Source of the DNA: Dermanyssus gallinae
Taxonomy: Eukaryota; Arthropoda; Arachnida; Mesostigmata; Dermanyssidae
DNA length: 64,000 bases
Direction of reading: 5' to 3'
Assembly: GCA_003439945.1 (NCBI GenBank)
Contig: QVRM01005400.1
Span: 169,001 to 233,000, forward strand
The notes under the pieces were generated by a model. The model did no database searches. It was not told the DNA's origin and saw nothing but the letters and a program-made list of their open reading frames with translations. Shown piece after piece: positions 22,111 through 35,753 of the stretch; the stretch's first letter is position 1, and each line of letters starts with the position of its first letter. The position numbers were made by a program, and so were the translations under genes.

Positions 22111-23279
22111 ACGCCCACGACACCTCAGCAAGTGCAGCATGAAACATTTTTTGAATTCGGCAGCTCGCGCAGTTTAAGCATTTATATGGGCAGGGAGATA
22201 CATTCGAAAAATAGTAAAGTAGGTCTTTTGTTATGAATTAACCACTACTCGTTTCTGCAGAAAGTAGAACTAACTATGGGGTTGCTGGAACCCATCAGCG
22301 GCAAAACGGCAAAAGTTTTTAAGACCTATCAGTCACGAAAGACCAAAAACGACAATATTTCAGGCAATTTCTATATGGGCAGGAAGACAACTGTTCTGAA
22401 TGGCAGTGCATGGGGATTTCCAGGATTGTTATCAATCCTGGAATTTCCATGCACCCACCCAATGCACGAAACCACGCCGCCATCGTTACTTTTTGCATCA
22501 GCTGCATAGGAACAATTTTGATAAAAAGAAATAGTGGAAAACAGGTACTTACAAGTCTCTAACAATCAAATCTTACTGTTCTCTGAAAACAAAGTGTGGC
22601 TCCCTACGGCTTCTAGCATGCGTGGTAACTCTAAAACCATGACAGAAACCGAGTACGAGTGCTTTCATGAGTACTTCTGCAGCTTGGCTTGCTGGGTGTA
22701 CGTCATTGCGTGCCCTGGGCAGTGGCACACATATTTAAGGGTATCATCTAGCGATTTGCCCACGAGTTCAAGAAGCAAAGAGTAAATTCATTCCCTTCTT
22801 GCTGTTCTGGTCATTGCCGAAATATGGTTCGGGAATTATGTTGCGCGCGCCAGCTTCATCCAGTGTAGATGGCGGGATCCCGTTCTAGATTTTTCAGCCC
22901 TTTGAGACATGCCCGATACTGACTAAGTGCAACAGAATCTTTACAAGCTGTGCGCGATGACTGGCCACTGTTCTTTCGAGCCAATTTCCTGTAACATGGC
23001 AAAGAGTTTTCTATTAAACTAGATTTTTTTTTCTAAATTCGCTATTATGTTCAGTTCCTCTGTTGGAGATCTTCGCACAACAATCGGTTAAAAAAAATTA
23101 TTGTTTTAACTTTATGAGACCAATACACATCACAGCCAATGAAAGACTTAGCCAGACGTTGCAGTGGAGTAAAATATGTAAGCAAATTAAGAAAAATAAT
23201 ATAACTTATGAGTTTAATAAATTCAAATTATATTATTTAAACACAGAGCTTTAAACACTTTCAGCTCTTTCTTGCACAA
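22111..23279. other. No recognisable feature
   Basis: Several short open frames on both strands without family resemblance. A small inverted repeat GGATTTCCAGGATTG and CAATCCTGGAATTTCC lies at 22414-22448. Confidence 0.35.
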
Positions 23280-25650
23280 ACGCATCACGCGCATGTTGTC
23301 TGAACCGGCAGGTGCACAAGTCATATTCCTCATGAAAGGCAACGTCTGAACATACCAGGTATTAATAACCATGCACTATGTACCTGGTGTATACGTGTTG
23401 ACCTGTGACATGCAGGACCAGACAAAAGGCGCAAGGCATTTAAAACTTCAAACCACCTTGTCTCGCCTGTTCGACTTAAGCTTTCCACTCCGAAATAAAA
23501 CATTCGTGAGGTACTGTACGCGGTATCTTCAGCCTTAGTCGGATCGTTTCAATAGCTGGGAACAGTCTGACACACAAAGCGGCTCTTTTCTCGAATAGGC
23601 AAGCAAAACACTCGCAAACGCCTCTGCCATAGAAATAATTGATGGCACCTACTGTCGCGATGAGCGACCACAATATCATCGGTATGCATAACCACCACGG
23701 CTTTTTAGTACTCCTGTCGGACGTAACCAACTAAGTCAGTAAGGAGAAGCGTAAACGAAACGCAGCTTTGCGCGTCTTCATGCGGAATTTCCACATTTTG
23801 CTTAATATCCAGTACAACATGCTCACCGCCTACCAGCAAGGTGTCCTCATCAAGAAAACTTTCTATTACACTCAAGCGAGAATCACCCAACCCGCCCGTT
23901 AGAATGCTTCAACCAGCAGACGACGAGGTGCTTTGTCAAAGGCCGTGACGCAGCCTATAAACTCTGCATACAGACGATATTTGGGTAGTGCCACATCTCG
24001 CTCGATTCTGAGTGGACCTGATGCATCGCGGGTGCCTCGGTCTCGAATCACCAACATGTAGAAAATCTTCTTTAATGTGCGCTCTCACGATAGAGATTTG
24101 GATAACGTTTGTCATTACCATGCCTACCCTTGAACAGAAGAGAAAGTCTGGCGGCATGCTAGGCTTTAGGCATCCGCCCACTCTTTATAATTACGTTAAA
24201 TAAATCACCGTTTTCACCAAGAGAGGGAGTGACTGGATTCAATGCTCACGGTAGACCTGATCGGGCAAAAAGGGCAGATTCGAAGTGTGCTGCTCCAGTG
24301 TAAGCGGGTGCTGTGACGTGATCTCTTCTGCCATAACCTTTTCATCTTAACTGCACTTCTATCGTTCTCTCCAGCAGGTCATTTACGACATCGATGTCAG
24401 GACGCTCTGTCCAAAAAATCTAGATCAATCCATCTCATTGCAGACCAGCGCGGCGTATTGTGTCGGTCTTGTCAAATACCGGGGACATCGACAACGGCCA
24501 ACACAGATTCGTGTTTTCGAGCCGCCTCATCGAGAACATCGGAAGCTCTTTAATTTGTGGCTGACAGAGTTGCAAAACAACAGAATGTAGGCGCTTCTTT
24601 TATGGTGACTTAAATTTGTATATTCTTCACGCGCATTCGCACATCTCAGACCAAATTTTCCACCACCTGAAGCAACACCTCGCCTTCACCATCGTTGGCC
24701 CCACAATCGAGTTTGACACTGAAATCACCGCCGACGATAGTTAGTATTGTCAGATTTAACCCTGAAAGTCAAAAGCTTACCGTCTTAGCAACCTCCGTGG
24801 AATCAAATGTGAGTCGGAAATAGCATACAATGACGTTTACCCTCCAAGCGGAGAGCACCACACAGTGTTCATCTTTCCTAAGGCATTGCATCTGTAGTAG
24901 GCGTTAATGTAGGTAGATAGATGACCCACCCACAGGTCTTCCCCGACCTACCGCAGGTGAGATTGCCAGCTCGTGAAACCTGCGCATATCATTGATATGC
25001 AGTTTGTCCCGCTGAAATGTCTCCGTGAAGAGTGCGATGTCAACCAACTTAAACATGTCATCACGTGCAAGATCCATTACCCTTAATTACCTCACAATTC
25101 CAGAGAAGCACTCGTAAAGGTTGCAGTTCTAGAACTGGTCAGTTACATACGGGGACTTGGACCACCAGGCGCAATTAAACTCTCCCTAATCATCCTCTCG
25201 TAGGTAACGTCCCCAATCCAGCGACGGAACAGGCTTTCCGTTAGTTTCCGGTAGTTCCTTCAGTTAATTCCTGCAACATTTGGCGTATGACTCGTCACGC
25301 AGCACCACACAGAACACAGCATCACCACCATGTTTATCACCACAGTTATGCCCTTGCCAGTTAGTCCACGCTTGCAGCCCGACCGCCGATGTCTTCTGCG
25401 CCAATCGCGCCACTCTCAAGACGCAGATCTTCGCAGGATTCTACTGCATTCGATGCTTTGTTTTGTTGTCTCGTCGTTTCCGAACCACAACAAAGCCGGT
25501 GTCGTCTGCCTTCGCCTCCTGTTGTGGGTCAGCTGTCTCTGCTATCGGTGTTATTTTTACTGTAGCTGGCGACTCCGCTGTACCATTACCCGGTCGTTTC
25601 ATTTCAACAACAGTGCCGTTTAGGTTGCAACTGTCATTACTCAACTATGC
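23280..25650 (-). mobile_element. LINE family A, longest copy (endonuclease, reverse transcriptase, C-terminal domain)
   Basis: Read on the minus strand: a possible 5' frame MSNDSCNLNGTVVEMKRP from 25644, endonuclease landmarks DIALFTETFQRDKLHINDM and TIVGGDFSVKLDCGAN, reverse transcriptase landmarks YAEFIGCVTAFDKAPRRLLV and HTDDIVVAHRDS, and the C-terminal QHVYTRYIVHGY.YLVCS. The order endonuclease, reverse transcriptase, Cys/His tail is that of apurinic-endonuclease LINEs. At about 2.4 kb with many stops it is internally deleted and inactive. It is the best guide to the family's structure here. Confidence 0.75.
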
Positions 25651-26460
25651 AGAAGCCGAGCTTCACTTGGCGCCTGCGCTCTAGAGTTTTGCATAGCGCA
25701 TATTTGCTTGAATATCGACGAGTAGGAGTATTAACATCAATTTCTCCCGTCGTAGCCCGGTATGTGGACGGCCCATTAACGACATCGGCGTCCCTGGTCG
25801 GTATATGCCTGGCAAGACCTCTCCTCGTGAAGGCACTGACTCAGAGGACATGTAGCCCTGTTGAAGATTACCCAAAACTAGTGAAGCATGTGCGGCATCT
25901 GAGGTGAATAGTATTATACTGCACGGAATTGAATGACACCACTTCTGTAGCAACCGCAACTGGAGATGCAATAACATAGCATTAACAAGTGCGATATTCG
26001 GCAAACAGTTGTTGATGACAATACACCGCTCTGAAGTATTGCATAATGTTTGCGGTTCACTCCGCTAAACCGGCACTCGATAAACTTCAATTGGTTCTAA
26101 CGAATTGTTCTACAATAATACAGCTATGATGTGCCAATCAATCGCTGGGCTTCAAAGTTTGTTTAGGTGTGAAGGTCCCCGGTTTTTTTTATTGCAATCA
26201 TACGCGCGTGTAAGGAGCGACATCTCATGGAGCTCTACATACATACGACTGTACATTTTGGTGCTTTAGCGCTAAACTCTCGCAGTGTGCAGAAAGAACG
26301 CCGTTCATTGTTACTGCCAACGGATGACAGGGTCAGAGCTATTGCTGCTAAGACAAACGTAATTAGTTTAAATCTCACCAGTGTTAAGTCCAAAAACTAA
26401 AAATAACTGGTATACACAATACGTAACGCATTCGTTTAGGCAGTGCTCATTTTTATTGGC
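25651..26460. other. No recognisable feature
   Basis: Open frames exist on both strands but none shows a recognisable domain. It may include the 5' end of the LINE to the left. Confidence 0.3.
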
Positions 26461-26469
26461 TACCACGTG

Positions 26470-26890
26470 CGTGGACTCTAGCAAAAGAAAGATATTTACA
26501 CTCCCGCCGCCAACGGAGGTTACACGTTGGCATATGACAGGAGCGCTGCCGGCCCGAACTGACAGGCCAGCAAGTTCTCCTCCTTCCCCCCTATCGAGGT
26601 TCGGCAAGGGGTACCACACTACTTCTACCCGACGACTAGACGCAATCACCTTGCGATTCCGCGTTACACCCCAGAATATACTCATCCCCACCGGAGGGTG
26701 GCTCGACCTACTCCAGACCAGGGGGGACTCACCGCTGCGAAAGGCAGCAGCGAATCTAGAGGGTCCTCTCGCCGGAAGATCTGCTTTCAATGTGGCTTCT
26801 CTCATCTCGTTGTGCCTATTGAGCCAAGGCAGCAGGCGTCCCAATCGGTACCACCGGGGTGACTAGGGCCGGGGCGTTAACCGATCGGCG
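26470..26890. repeat. GC-rich dispersed repeat, copy 2
   Basis: Alignable with 1235-1800 through CTTTACACTCCCGCC-like, CCCCTATCGAGGTTCGG, GGTACCACACTACT and GCGATTCCGCGTTACACCCC. The shared minus-strand peptide is SIFWGVTRNRKV.ASSRR followed by VVWYP. No target duplication or terminal structure was identified. Confidence 0.7.
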
Positions 26891-27979
26891 CGGTTCCGGT
26901 GCGCAGGCATCTTCCCCGTACGTAAGTTAGTCTATACATAGTTTCTGATCGCGTGAGAGCGTGAACATTTCTCACCTGGGTTGCTACGTTGGGGAAAGAT
27001 AATCTCAGTCGGGTCATCTCAAACAGTGCCCAGAAGTGCTATACATCAAGAGCTTTGTCGCGAGCATTAGAAGGGCTTAAGGGCGAAGCCAGCAAAGAAC
27101 AGCCAGGCTTACGTGCATGGTGTTCGAGAAGTCCCGCAAGGTGGAGACGAAAGCTGGCGAGAGTCACTAAATAAAGGACACGCATACCAGAAACGCGTAA
27201 TAATTCGGCTGACGCCATTGGGGCGGACCGCAGGTTGAACTGTTCTCTCTGTAAATGCGGAGTGAGCATTTGAGGCTGCGTATAACGTGGTCAAAAATAT
27301 TCAGATCTTTCAGTCGTACGTAGAGAGCTGCTTTAGCAAAAGCTTGATTTGAGCTTAAGCTTTTAAAGCAATGCTATGATTCAAAACTGTTCCCAGTACA
27401 AAATTGCTCTAAACTGTTTAGTGTTTACTGCACGTCCATGCTATCGTAGAATTAGCGGCGCCAACCCGTGGCGCAGATTGAGGAAAGTCGTTGCTAACTG
27501 TAAAATCAAGGGATCATTTGGATGCAAAAAAAATTGATATCTTCTCCGCACGCGAGTACGAGCTAAGCGTATGCAAAAAAAGGCTGAATATAGACTTCGG
27601 CTCAGGTTTGACGTTCCACCTGTATAGTCGCCATAGACGCCAACGAGCTCATGCACAAGATCCCTGCGCTGTGTGGCAAGCCACTAGGTCTCGTTAAAGA
27701 CAGGGCTCGACCTACATAGGACCACTACGAAACCTTCGGGCATCGAACACCTATGAATGTCGGGAGAAAACGTTAGTTAATTCTTGGGGCTTATGTCTTG
27801 AATGATAATAACTATGGCGAAAGAGGGCTGGGTATATGCCGAGTCGCAAAGACTAATGTTTTCAGAAATTTCTCCAGAATATGCGATAACTGCTACTGTT
27901 CTTTCTTTATTATCCAGGTCGATCGGGGTGACTTTATATGTAACCTGTCGCTGTCTAGCTAAGCCACATATTTGTATTT

Positions 27980-28035
<56 letters not shown>

Positions 28036-28467
28036 TTTAAAGATAAACGTGCATATAAATATAAACACACATCTTCATTTATGCACATATATGCATTTTA
28101 TTTACGACGTGCTACTAGTCGAGCCTATCCTCAAGGCGGCCCTGCATTATGGTGCCCATTATAGCCGCCTGCATTACTCTGCTGGACAACCAGTGACAAG
28201 CATTGGGATATGTGGTTGAGGACCCGTCTCCCACCCAGCAGCAGTTCGATTCATCTTGCTACTTTCGGGAGAACCGTCTATGCTTTCGCGGCCGGGTCCC
28301 TGTTCAAGTGTCTTGAGAATTAGTGGCGCAACGACTAACTCGTGAGCGAGCAGTGCATAACGCATTTATTACACCCATTCGTACTAGTAGAAATCCGACT
28401 CCTTAGACATCTTCGTTTTTTTGCCAGAGACAATGGCAGACGTTTTGTCCTACACTTTATATGTATA

Positions 28468-28530
<63 letters not shown>

Positions 28531-28619
28531 ATTATTTATTTCTGTATAATACATTAAGTATATATTTATTTAAGAATGTAATATATACATGTGATGTTTA
28601 AATCCACGGCGCCGATGGC
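26891..28619. other. No gene; microsatellites
   Basis: Contains TA runs at 27986-28031 and 28461-28523. Other open frames are short and unsupported. Confidence 0.4.
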
Positions 28620-29010
28620 TCACTCCTCATCTATGACTCGTGTCCGAGATGGGAGTCTTGCCCGATCCCTGACGCGAAGACGCGGGTCCATCCAGTCTTT
28701 CATAGTTCCGAGTACCGAAATCGCGTTACCTCTCTGAATCTCTAGGGAAAGCCATTGGCAGAAGAAAGTGCCCGCCCTCTTGTCCATCGTAGCCTGCTGT
28801 AAAGCGTCGCCAACCTGGGAAATTAGCGTCATTGTAAGGGGCCCAGGGCCACCCAGCGTCTCGAAAGCGAAGGGTGAAAAGTGGTACGCCCGGCCTAAGT
28901 TCGCATACTTTCTTATCTTTGATGTCTCGGCGCGGGAAGCGGCAGTTCCTGGGCGAGAAGCGCCGGGACCGACAAGGGAGGGGGTCAGACGGTCGATACA
29001 TTAAGTATAT
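28620..29010 (-). mobile_element. LINE family C, C-terminal fragment 2
   Basis: Minus strand reads KIRKYANLGRAYHFSPFAFE, TLGGPGPLTMTLISQVGDAL, then AGTFFCQWLSLEIQRGNAIS and VLGTM. This is the typical end of the family C open reading frame, beyond the RPDG/LVWD nuclease. It is a separate copy from the one at 29110, which carries the same region (LRKYSSIGYPHEFCSLAFET). Confidence 0.75.
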
Positions 29011-29109
29011 GTTACACATATCACGATGGATTGGCTAAGCCAATGTGCCTATTGGGCGCGGATTGTGACTGTCACGTGTCCGTATCGACGAGGCCAGGTT
29101 GAGACCACT

Positions 29110-29560
29110 TTAGAAGTGTGCCCCGAATGGAGGCAGCGTTTCCACACTGTATATCAAGATCCAGACGTTGCTTAAAAAGAACGACGACCTGTTATCACCG
29201 GATGACAGGTTTAACAAGGTGCCGACTTTGCGAATCAGCTGCTTGGTCCGAACGCCAAGGGCACCCAGGGTTTCAAACGCGAGAGAGCAAAATTCGTGGG
29301 GATAGCCAATTGATGAGTATTTTCTCAACTTGTTAGTCTCCGCAAGGTGAGCTGCATAACCAGCTTCGAATGAACTGCCACCGACCATAGAAGGTGCCAG
29401 GGTGTCGGTAACGGTTGCATCCCAAACCAGCATTTTGCCTTGCTCGAATGGTGTAAGTGTCATCCCGTCTGGACGTCTGCCGTCCTCCGCGCAAAGGCCT
29501 GGGGGTTCAAGGATGCACGGACGACTGCACGACCTAAGGGCTCTGCTAAAGGTGTCATGT
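29110..29560 (-). mobile_element. LINE family C, C-terminal fragment 3
   Basis: Minus strand reads EDGRRPDGMTLTPFEQGKML, VWDATVTDTLAPSM and later SLAFETLGALGVRTKQLIRK. It carries the same RPDG...VWD nuclease landmarks as the 4.2-5.3 kb copy. It is 5'-truncated at a TA-rich boundary near 29560. Two family C tails lie head to tail here. Confidence 0.75.
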
Positions 29561-29657
29561 ATATATATGGAGCGATGCTCTATTATTACCCAAGTATATA
29601 TATATATATATATGGAGCGATGCACTATTATTACCCAAGTATATATATATATATATA
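29561..29657. repeat. Duplicated unit with TA runs
   Basis: ATATATGGAGCGATGC.CTATTATTACCCAAGTATATA occurs twice in tandem (period about 47 bp), each copy with its own TA run. Confidence 0.8.
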
Positions 29658-29659
29658 AA

Positions 29660-30338
29660 CAATATAATCAGAGGTTCTTAAAGCAAATTCAGAAATGTAT
29701 TTTACATATACGGTGTCACTTTAGTTCATGTTATACTTAACTTTGCATTTTTTAGCTTTTGTCCAACGCTCTAGGTATATTAAAACGTGTCATCTTTCCA
29801 TCCACGTGGACTATCTCGTTCGATGCAAAATTGTTGTCAATAATGGCTTTTATATTTTACAACGCTTTATCCACTTAAATGATTCTGAACGGGTAAGCGA
29901 AAAAATGGTCATCGGTGAGCCTATGATGAGCGTCACTCTCATATCGGCACACTTAGCGCAGCCATAGCTAGTACGTGCCAAAAGAACGAATCTATGCGAT
30001 GCATTCATCGTATATGCGATCTTGTGTACTATAAAATGTTTTCTTTGCGGAACTATATGCATTTCCCACCCGTAGGCATTGGGAAAGACCAACCCTTCTA
30101 TAATCGGCTTTTGACATTAACCATTTTACCACGAAAGCGATTTTACCACGAAAGCTTGTACATAGTAGTGTTCTGCCATCACTGTCAAGCCAGTCACGCT
30201 CAGTTCTTTGTAAAAGTGAAAAGACAACATTTCACGCCAGCGAGCGCTTTTAGGTGTCACTCGAATCGGATACGTTTAGCAAGGACGAATTCGTTTTAGA
30301 ACAGGCTACCACAACTACAACAACTAATTCAATAAAAG

Positions 30339-30384
<46 letters not shown>

Positions 30385-31128
30385 TAGGCCGTCTCATAAA
30401 GCGTTCGCACAAACCACAAAGCCTTCATATGTACATAAACCTTTGTTTTTTGGACGTGATGACTATAGATTGGCAGTATAGACACTTTAAACAGCTGAAC
30501 AACAACAGATGATCCAATAGGAACCACTAGAAAATGCTAGGCCATAATGAAAAGTGATTCATTTTGAACAAGTACCATTAATGTGTGTTCAACGGGTTGA
30601 TGAGAGAAGATAGGAAGCGCTTCTCACAGGCACGCACATGAACCGCTCGAACATAAAACAACAGCAATGGAAGGTTGTGATCAGTCACTTTGTCTCTCTC
30701 TCTCTCTCTGTCTCTCTACCTCATTCTTCGCACTCGGTGGTCATCTCTGTCACATCAGCACTGACAGAAACAGCAGCAGCAGCATCAGCAGCAGCGGCAG
30801 CAGCGAGCAGCATGAGAGTGGTAGCGTAGACGCGTCAAGGAGGTGATGCTCTTGCTTGTGGTATTGGTGATGATATTCGTGCTTGTGGAGGTCGATTCGT
30901 TCGGAGATTCGTTATCGCCCGGCCAGCTTAGCAGTTACCATCGCCAAATAGTCGCCAAGTCGTCGAAATTCCGAGGTAAGGTTGTAGCTTGAGGTAGTTC
31001 TGTATGTCGCGCCAGTCGAACGAGTGCGAGTAGTGTAGGGGGGGTGTAGGGGGGTGTAGGGTGTGGGGAGTAGTGTAATTGATACCAGCAGCGTCAAGCA
31101 ACGGCTAGCCGTAAACGTACATTTAGCA

Positions 31129-31162
<34 letters not shown>

Positions 31163-31225
31163 CACATACGTTGGAGGACTTCAATAAGTAGTTGAGGTTT
31201 GTAGTTCGACAACGACGACACTGAG
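29660..31225. other. 3' flank of gene 2, no gene supported
   Basis: Contains TA runs at 30341-30382 and 31131-31160, a CT run at 30693-30716 and CAG runs at 30770-30815. The left part probably lies outside gene 2. A 3' UTR for gene 2 would run leftward from 31225; no clear AATAAA on the minus strand was pinned down. Confidence 0.4.
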
Positions 31226-32698
31226 CTACGAAGCACGTTCGTCATCGAGCGGCGGCGTCGACGGCTGTTCGGCGTCCTCGTCGCTGTCGGTGGTGGTCGT
31301 CGTCGTCGACACCGCCCCGGCCACCGGCCGAACTCGTTGTTGCCGCTGGGGCAGCGCAATCTCAGCCGGCATTATGGGCAGCGGGAACGTCCGCAGCGGA
31401 GATCCGCGAGGCGGCGAGCGAGGCGGCGACCGCAGTGGGAGCGGCGAACGCAGCGGAGGCGGCGAACGCAGCGGGGGCGGCGACCTCGGCGGCGACCTGC
31501 CCACCACGAACGGCCACACGGGCTGGCCGAATTGGTCGACTGGCTTCGGCAGCTGGCTAACCGCCGTGACGACGTTCTTGGCCGGCGGCGATTGTCGCGG
31601 CGATTGTCGTCGCTTGCCGCCGACGACGGACAGGGGCGCGCCGATCGCCGGCTCGGCCATCGTCGCCGGCCGAACCAGCTTGTGGCGGAACAGCGACATT
31701 GGCAGAATAGTCCCAACGCCGCCGTTCACCTGGTCAGTGGCTGGCTCGTAGCCGATCGTCCTCGATGGCGACAGCAACGGCAATGACGCGTTGTTGTTGT
31801 TGTCGGCGGCGGCGGCGGCGGTGGTGGTGGCCGCGCCTAAAGCCGGCGTCGGCGAAGCCTCGCCATGCTTCAGCCAGAATGCTTGACCTTCGGGTGCTCG
31901 AACGGTCGTGACCTTGCTGAGGGGGAGCGCGGGTGCGAGCGCAGACGCCGCAGCGACTGGTTCTTCTGACCGCGAAGACTGTACGACTGTGTCGAACGCG
32001 GCTATTGGTGGTATTGGGGGTAGTGGGGGTGCTGCTGCTGCTATTGATGGGGGTGGTTGTGATGCTATTGATGGTGTTGGTGCTATTGGTGGTGGCGGGG
32101 GCGGTACTAGTATGGGCGGCGGTTGTGGCAGTGGTGCGTCGGCCTCCTTTTTCTCGAACAACACCGCTTCGCTTGGAGGTGCAGCAGGTCGGGCAGCTGT
32201 CTTTGTTGCTTCACACGTTGCCGGCAACGGCATCCCTGGCAGTACGGTCACCGGCGGCGAGGTGGTCGTGGGCGACGTGGTCAAAGGCGAGGTCGTCGCC
32301 GGCGGGCTGACGAGCAGAGTCGGGCATACGACAGGCGGACAGACCATAGGTGGAATCACCACAGGCGGGCCGCCCAGCATAGGCGGAACAATCAAAGTCG
32401 GTTGAGGAGGCAGGGTCGGGCGTGCAACCGGGGGCGGCGGCGGCCCTGCCGGCGGCGGCGCCGTCGTCGTCGCCGCCGTCGTCGCTGTCTTCCCGAACGT
32501 CTTAGCGGCGAGTTTCTTTGCCGTTGTTGGCGCTGCCTTCGCGTGACCCGACCGCTTCGCGTCCATCTTAGGACCTTTCGATTGGCGACGTATTTCGTCC
32601 TCGACCTTGATGATTCGTTTTTCGATCGCCTTGAGCTTGACCTCGACATCGGGTGCTGGCTTCGGATTCCAGAGGGTTACCGGGCCACCTTTCGCACT
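31226..32698 (-). CDS. Gene 2 exon 5 (last exon, 490 codons plus stop)
   Basis: Starts after TTTGTAG as [20 protein letters not shown], phase 0 as in genes 1 and 3, and stays open to the stop. Anchors: [30 protein letters not shown] (compare AAESAIGV in gene 1), [25 protein letters not shown] and DSDEDAEQ. Between anchors the sequence has turned into Pro-, Ala- and Thr-rich repeats unlike the Ser/Lys/Ala repeats of gene 1. The open frames on the plus strand over this region are shadows of its GC-rich codons. Confidence 0.85.
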   Translation of the reverse strand, partial: SAKGGPVTLWNPKPAPDVEVKLKAIEKRIIKVEDEIRRQSKGPKMDAKRSGHAKAAPTTAKKLAAKTFGKTATTAATTTAPPPAGPPPPPVARPTLPPQPTLIVPPMLGGPPVVIPPMVCPPVVCPTLLVSPPATTSPLTTSPTTTSPPVTVLPGMPLPATCEATKTAARPAAPPSEAVLFEKKEADAPLPQPPPILVPPPPPPIAPTPSIASQPPPSIAAAAPPLPPIPPIAAFDTVVQSSRSEEPVAAASALAPALPLSKVTTVRAPEGQAFWLKHGEASPTPALGAATTTAAAAADNNNNASLPLLSPSRTIGYEPATDQVNGGVGTILPMSLFRHKLVRPATMAEPAIGAPLSVVGGKRRQSPRQSPPAKNVVTAVSQLPKPVDQFGQPVWPFVVGRSPPRSPPPLRSPPPLRSPLPLRSPPRSPPRGSPLRTFPLPIMPAEIALPQRQQRVRPVAGAVSTTTTTTDSDEDAEQPSTPPLDDERAS

Positions 32699-32751
32699 CT
32701 ACAAACGCAGACATGTGTGCATGTTTGTATACATATATATACTGACAATGC

Positions 32752-32809
<58 letters not shown>

Positions 32810-32842
32810 CGAGCACTGCTGAGTGTGCAAACGTATTGTAAA

Positions 32843-32873
<31 letters not shown>

Positions 32874-35672
32874 CCTGCAGTTATAGCGTGAGCTTAGGTT
32901 GAAAACCTGTCTTTAAATAAGCGGTAGATGCGTTTAAGCTGTCTTGTGTTTACAGATAAAAACGCCAATAAAGCCAGTCTACGGCACACAATTGCAGTGC
33001 CAATTTTGCAGCGGACGAAACCAGAACGCTGATAGAATACAGCCATGCATAGAAACGCAATTATTTTCGAGCTTTCCAAAGCGTTTTCAAAAATAATTTG
33101 ATTTAATTTAGTTAAGAAACACCCCCTAAAAGTGCTTTTGGATTCAGAGCGTGGTTTATTAGCGGAAACTGCATTGCGAATGCTTAAGTTTTCGATTGAG
33201 TGATTTACACAGTCACATGATCATACATACAAGTGTGTTCACAGTAAACAAGTGGCCCAGCTCCTCCGTATGATACAGCGTTGTAACATCGAAATACACT
33301 CAACAGAACAGTTCTGCCGACCCCTCGTATGGTGACGTCTGCAACTCAATAATCAATTAACATTCCCACAGCTCATCACTTCAGAACGCCTGCCAATACC
33401 CTAATCGGTCTGTTATACCAGAGCCGGAAACAAGATATTTTATCAAATTCCCGCACGAAAACACTCACAAGAGGAAGAGATATTATGCGGGTAGAGCGCT
33501 CCAAGTATGCGGCAGCTGGTACAATCAAGAATGGGACCTGAGTTTTTCTGGTCTGCGGCACCGCGAATACTGCGTTGCTTTTTGTAACGGTCTTTCCCGT
33601 CTAGGCACCAAGGGACATACTAATATTTACCGGCTGTAAAAATAAACAGGGCCTTGTAGACAGTCAAAAGTCCCTCGAATTGGAACGCCTGTCTGCGTTG
33701 ACCGCCGCAAAGTTGCAATAATGGCATAGCATTTTGGCATCAATTGATCTATATAAGAATGCCAGGATACATGCATATGCAATACCAAACCCAGACACCT
33801 TCTCCAGAATTCCGGTTCGGTCATGAGAAATAAGTTGACCAAATCGCCACAGAGATGCAATGGTTTCTTCGTAAAAGGCGTTTGTGAAATAGCCGGCTTT
33901 CTGTTTGCCAAGCTCTCTGCCCGGCGTGCAATCGCGACTCGACAAAAGTCCCTTGGAGCGCTTGATCACGCTCTCCTGTATAGCTCGAGTTCGGAACGTA
34001 AACGATCCCTAGTCGGTATTGTTTACTTCCGTGCCCATCACATAAGTGCCTACTTTGGCCCGCTGCATAAGCACCGAGTTTGCGAGTGAGAACTAAAGAG
34101 CCACGTTAAACGCACAAGTTTAAGTGAATGTATGTATTCTTCTTTTCGAGTTCTTCCTTTTTGCCCTCCAAAGACAGCCAGAGAGCACAAACGTTACATA
34201 AATGGTCCGCAAACAATTACGGTAATTTCACGCCTATCACTTCCATCACCTTAAACAGACACCTTGACATGCCATCTTTAAATTGAGTCCTTTGCTACAG
34301 TTAATATTGCCTAGAGCGGTATTCGCGCAGTCTCGAGTTCCCAACAAGATGGTTTTTACCCCTGTCACCTACGCGATTTGTTAACCCAGCACCCAACTTA
34401 AGGTAGGACTTTCCGCGAATAAGTGCATCAACAGTGCTGACTACCATTAAACATGCTACCCATACCCTACGATGCAAGTTTGAGTGCCGTGGAGAAAAAA
34501 GCTGGTATTAGAGCTCCGGGGTGCGGCTGCACATGTCACCTGGACCTTCTTTTCGCGTTTTTTTTGCCTGGTGGTCTTATTTAGATTGCCCATGTCTGCG
34601 TTAGTCGAAAATGCGTCGAGTGAAATGAGCGTATAGTACCTATACGATTTAACCCTTTAAAGGATATATTGACGACATTAATCATCCTGGTGATCATCAC
34701 TGGTGCACGAGATATAAGCGAACCAGAGCACCACGAACAAGACTTCTCAATACGATGCCTGAAATTCGATGTGTTGGTATCTCGGACGAGAGGGGGCAAT
34801 GTGCCAACCTGCTACAACATTAAGGTGTATGGTGCGCAGCACAGTGCACATTGCGCTCCCGTCTTACGGCCTAACAATAATTCCTTGAGTAGGTTTGCTT
34901 TGAAGCTTACTGCCGCTAAGGACCGTTTGCGAATTGCGCCAGAAGACACGCATTCCCTTACGGGCTTCGCGGTTAACCGGGGGACTCTCTGCTTTTACCA
35001 CAGAACAAGAACAGTGACGCTTCTGGCTCACTTCTGGTATCATTGCGGCCAGAACCATGAAAGCCGTCGTCGACATCTCCAGATAAACGAAATCGAATAT
35101 ACGTCTACGTTGGATTGATGTTCTTCGTACGGACTCTGTGAAGCGCCCGAATGGCCTTCAGGTTACGCTACCCCAATAGTATTTAGGCTTAAAAGCTTTG
35201 AATGGGACGCCACTGTGGTATGTATGCACTGTGGTTACATATGTCAACCGCAATGCACAGAAGATGAACTGAGTAGATGAACAAGCCGATGACAACCAAA
35301 AAGATGGCCGGATGCCAGGAATTGATCGTGATGGATGCCACTTGCCTTTGGATTCTTTGATACGTTTTTTCCTTGCGAATCCATGACGCTGGCCAGTTCT
35401 TCGGCAATGGCAACGAGTTCCTTGCGCTGCTCGAGAGATGGCTTGATGAACTTTTCTGCCGAGACGACTGGCGGCGACAGGACCTCCTCTCTGGCCAGTG
35501 ACGTGAGGATCTTCACCTCCCGGGTTCGTCTCGCCGTCCGTGCAGTAATTTGCTGCTTGCCGGCAGCCCCTTTTACGACGCTCGTTGATCGCGATCGGTC
35601 TGTAGGCGGCCTGCAGAGCGTGAGTAACAAACACTCAGCTTGTGCTTAGATAATACCAAGTAACATATACAC

Positions 35673-35753
<81 letters not shown>

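Noticed and set aside
31290..32902. Several long plus-strand open frames (Gly-, Val- and Arg-rich)
   Set aside because: They are shadows of the Pro/Ala-rich gene 2 exon 5 on the minus strand, and partly run into TA repeat.
34669..35118. 149-codon plus-strand frame
   Set aside because: No recognisable domain, no splice or start context, and it lies inside gene 2 intron 4.
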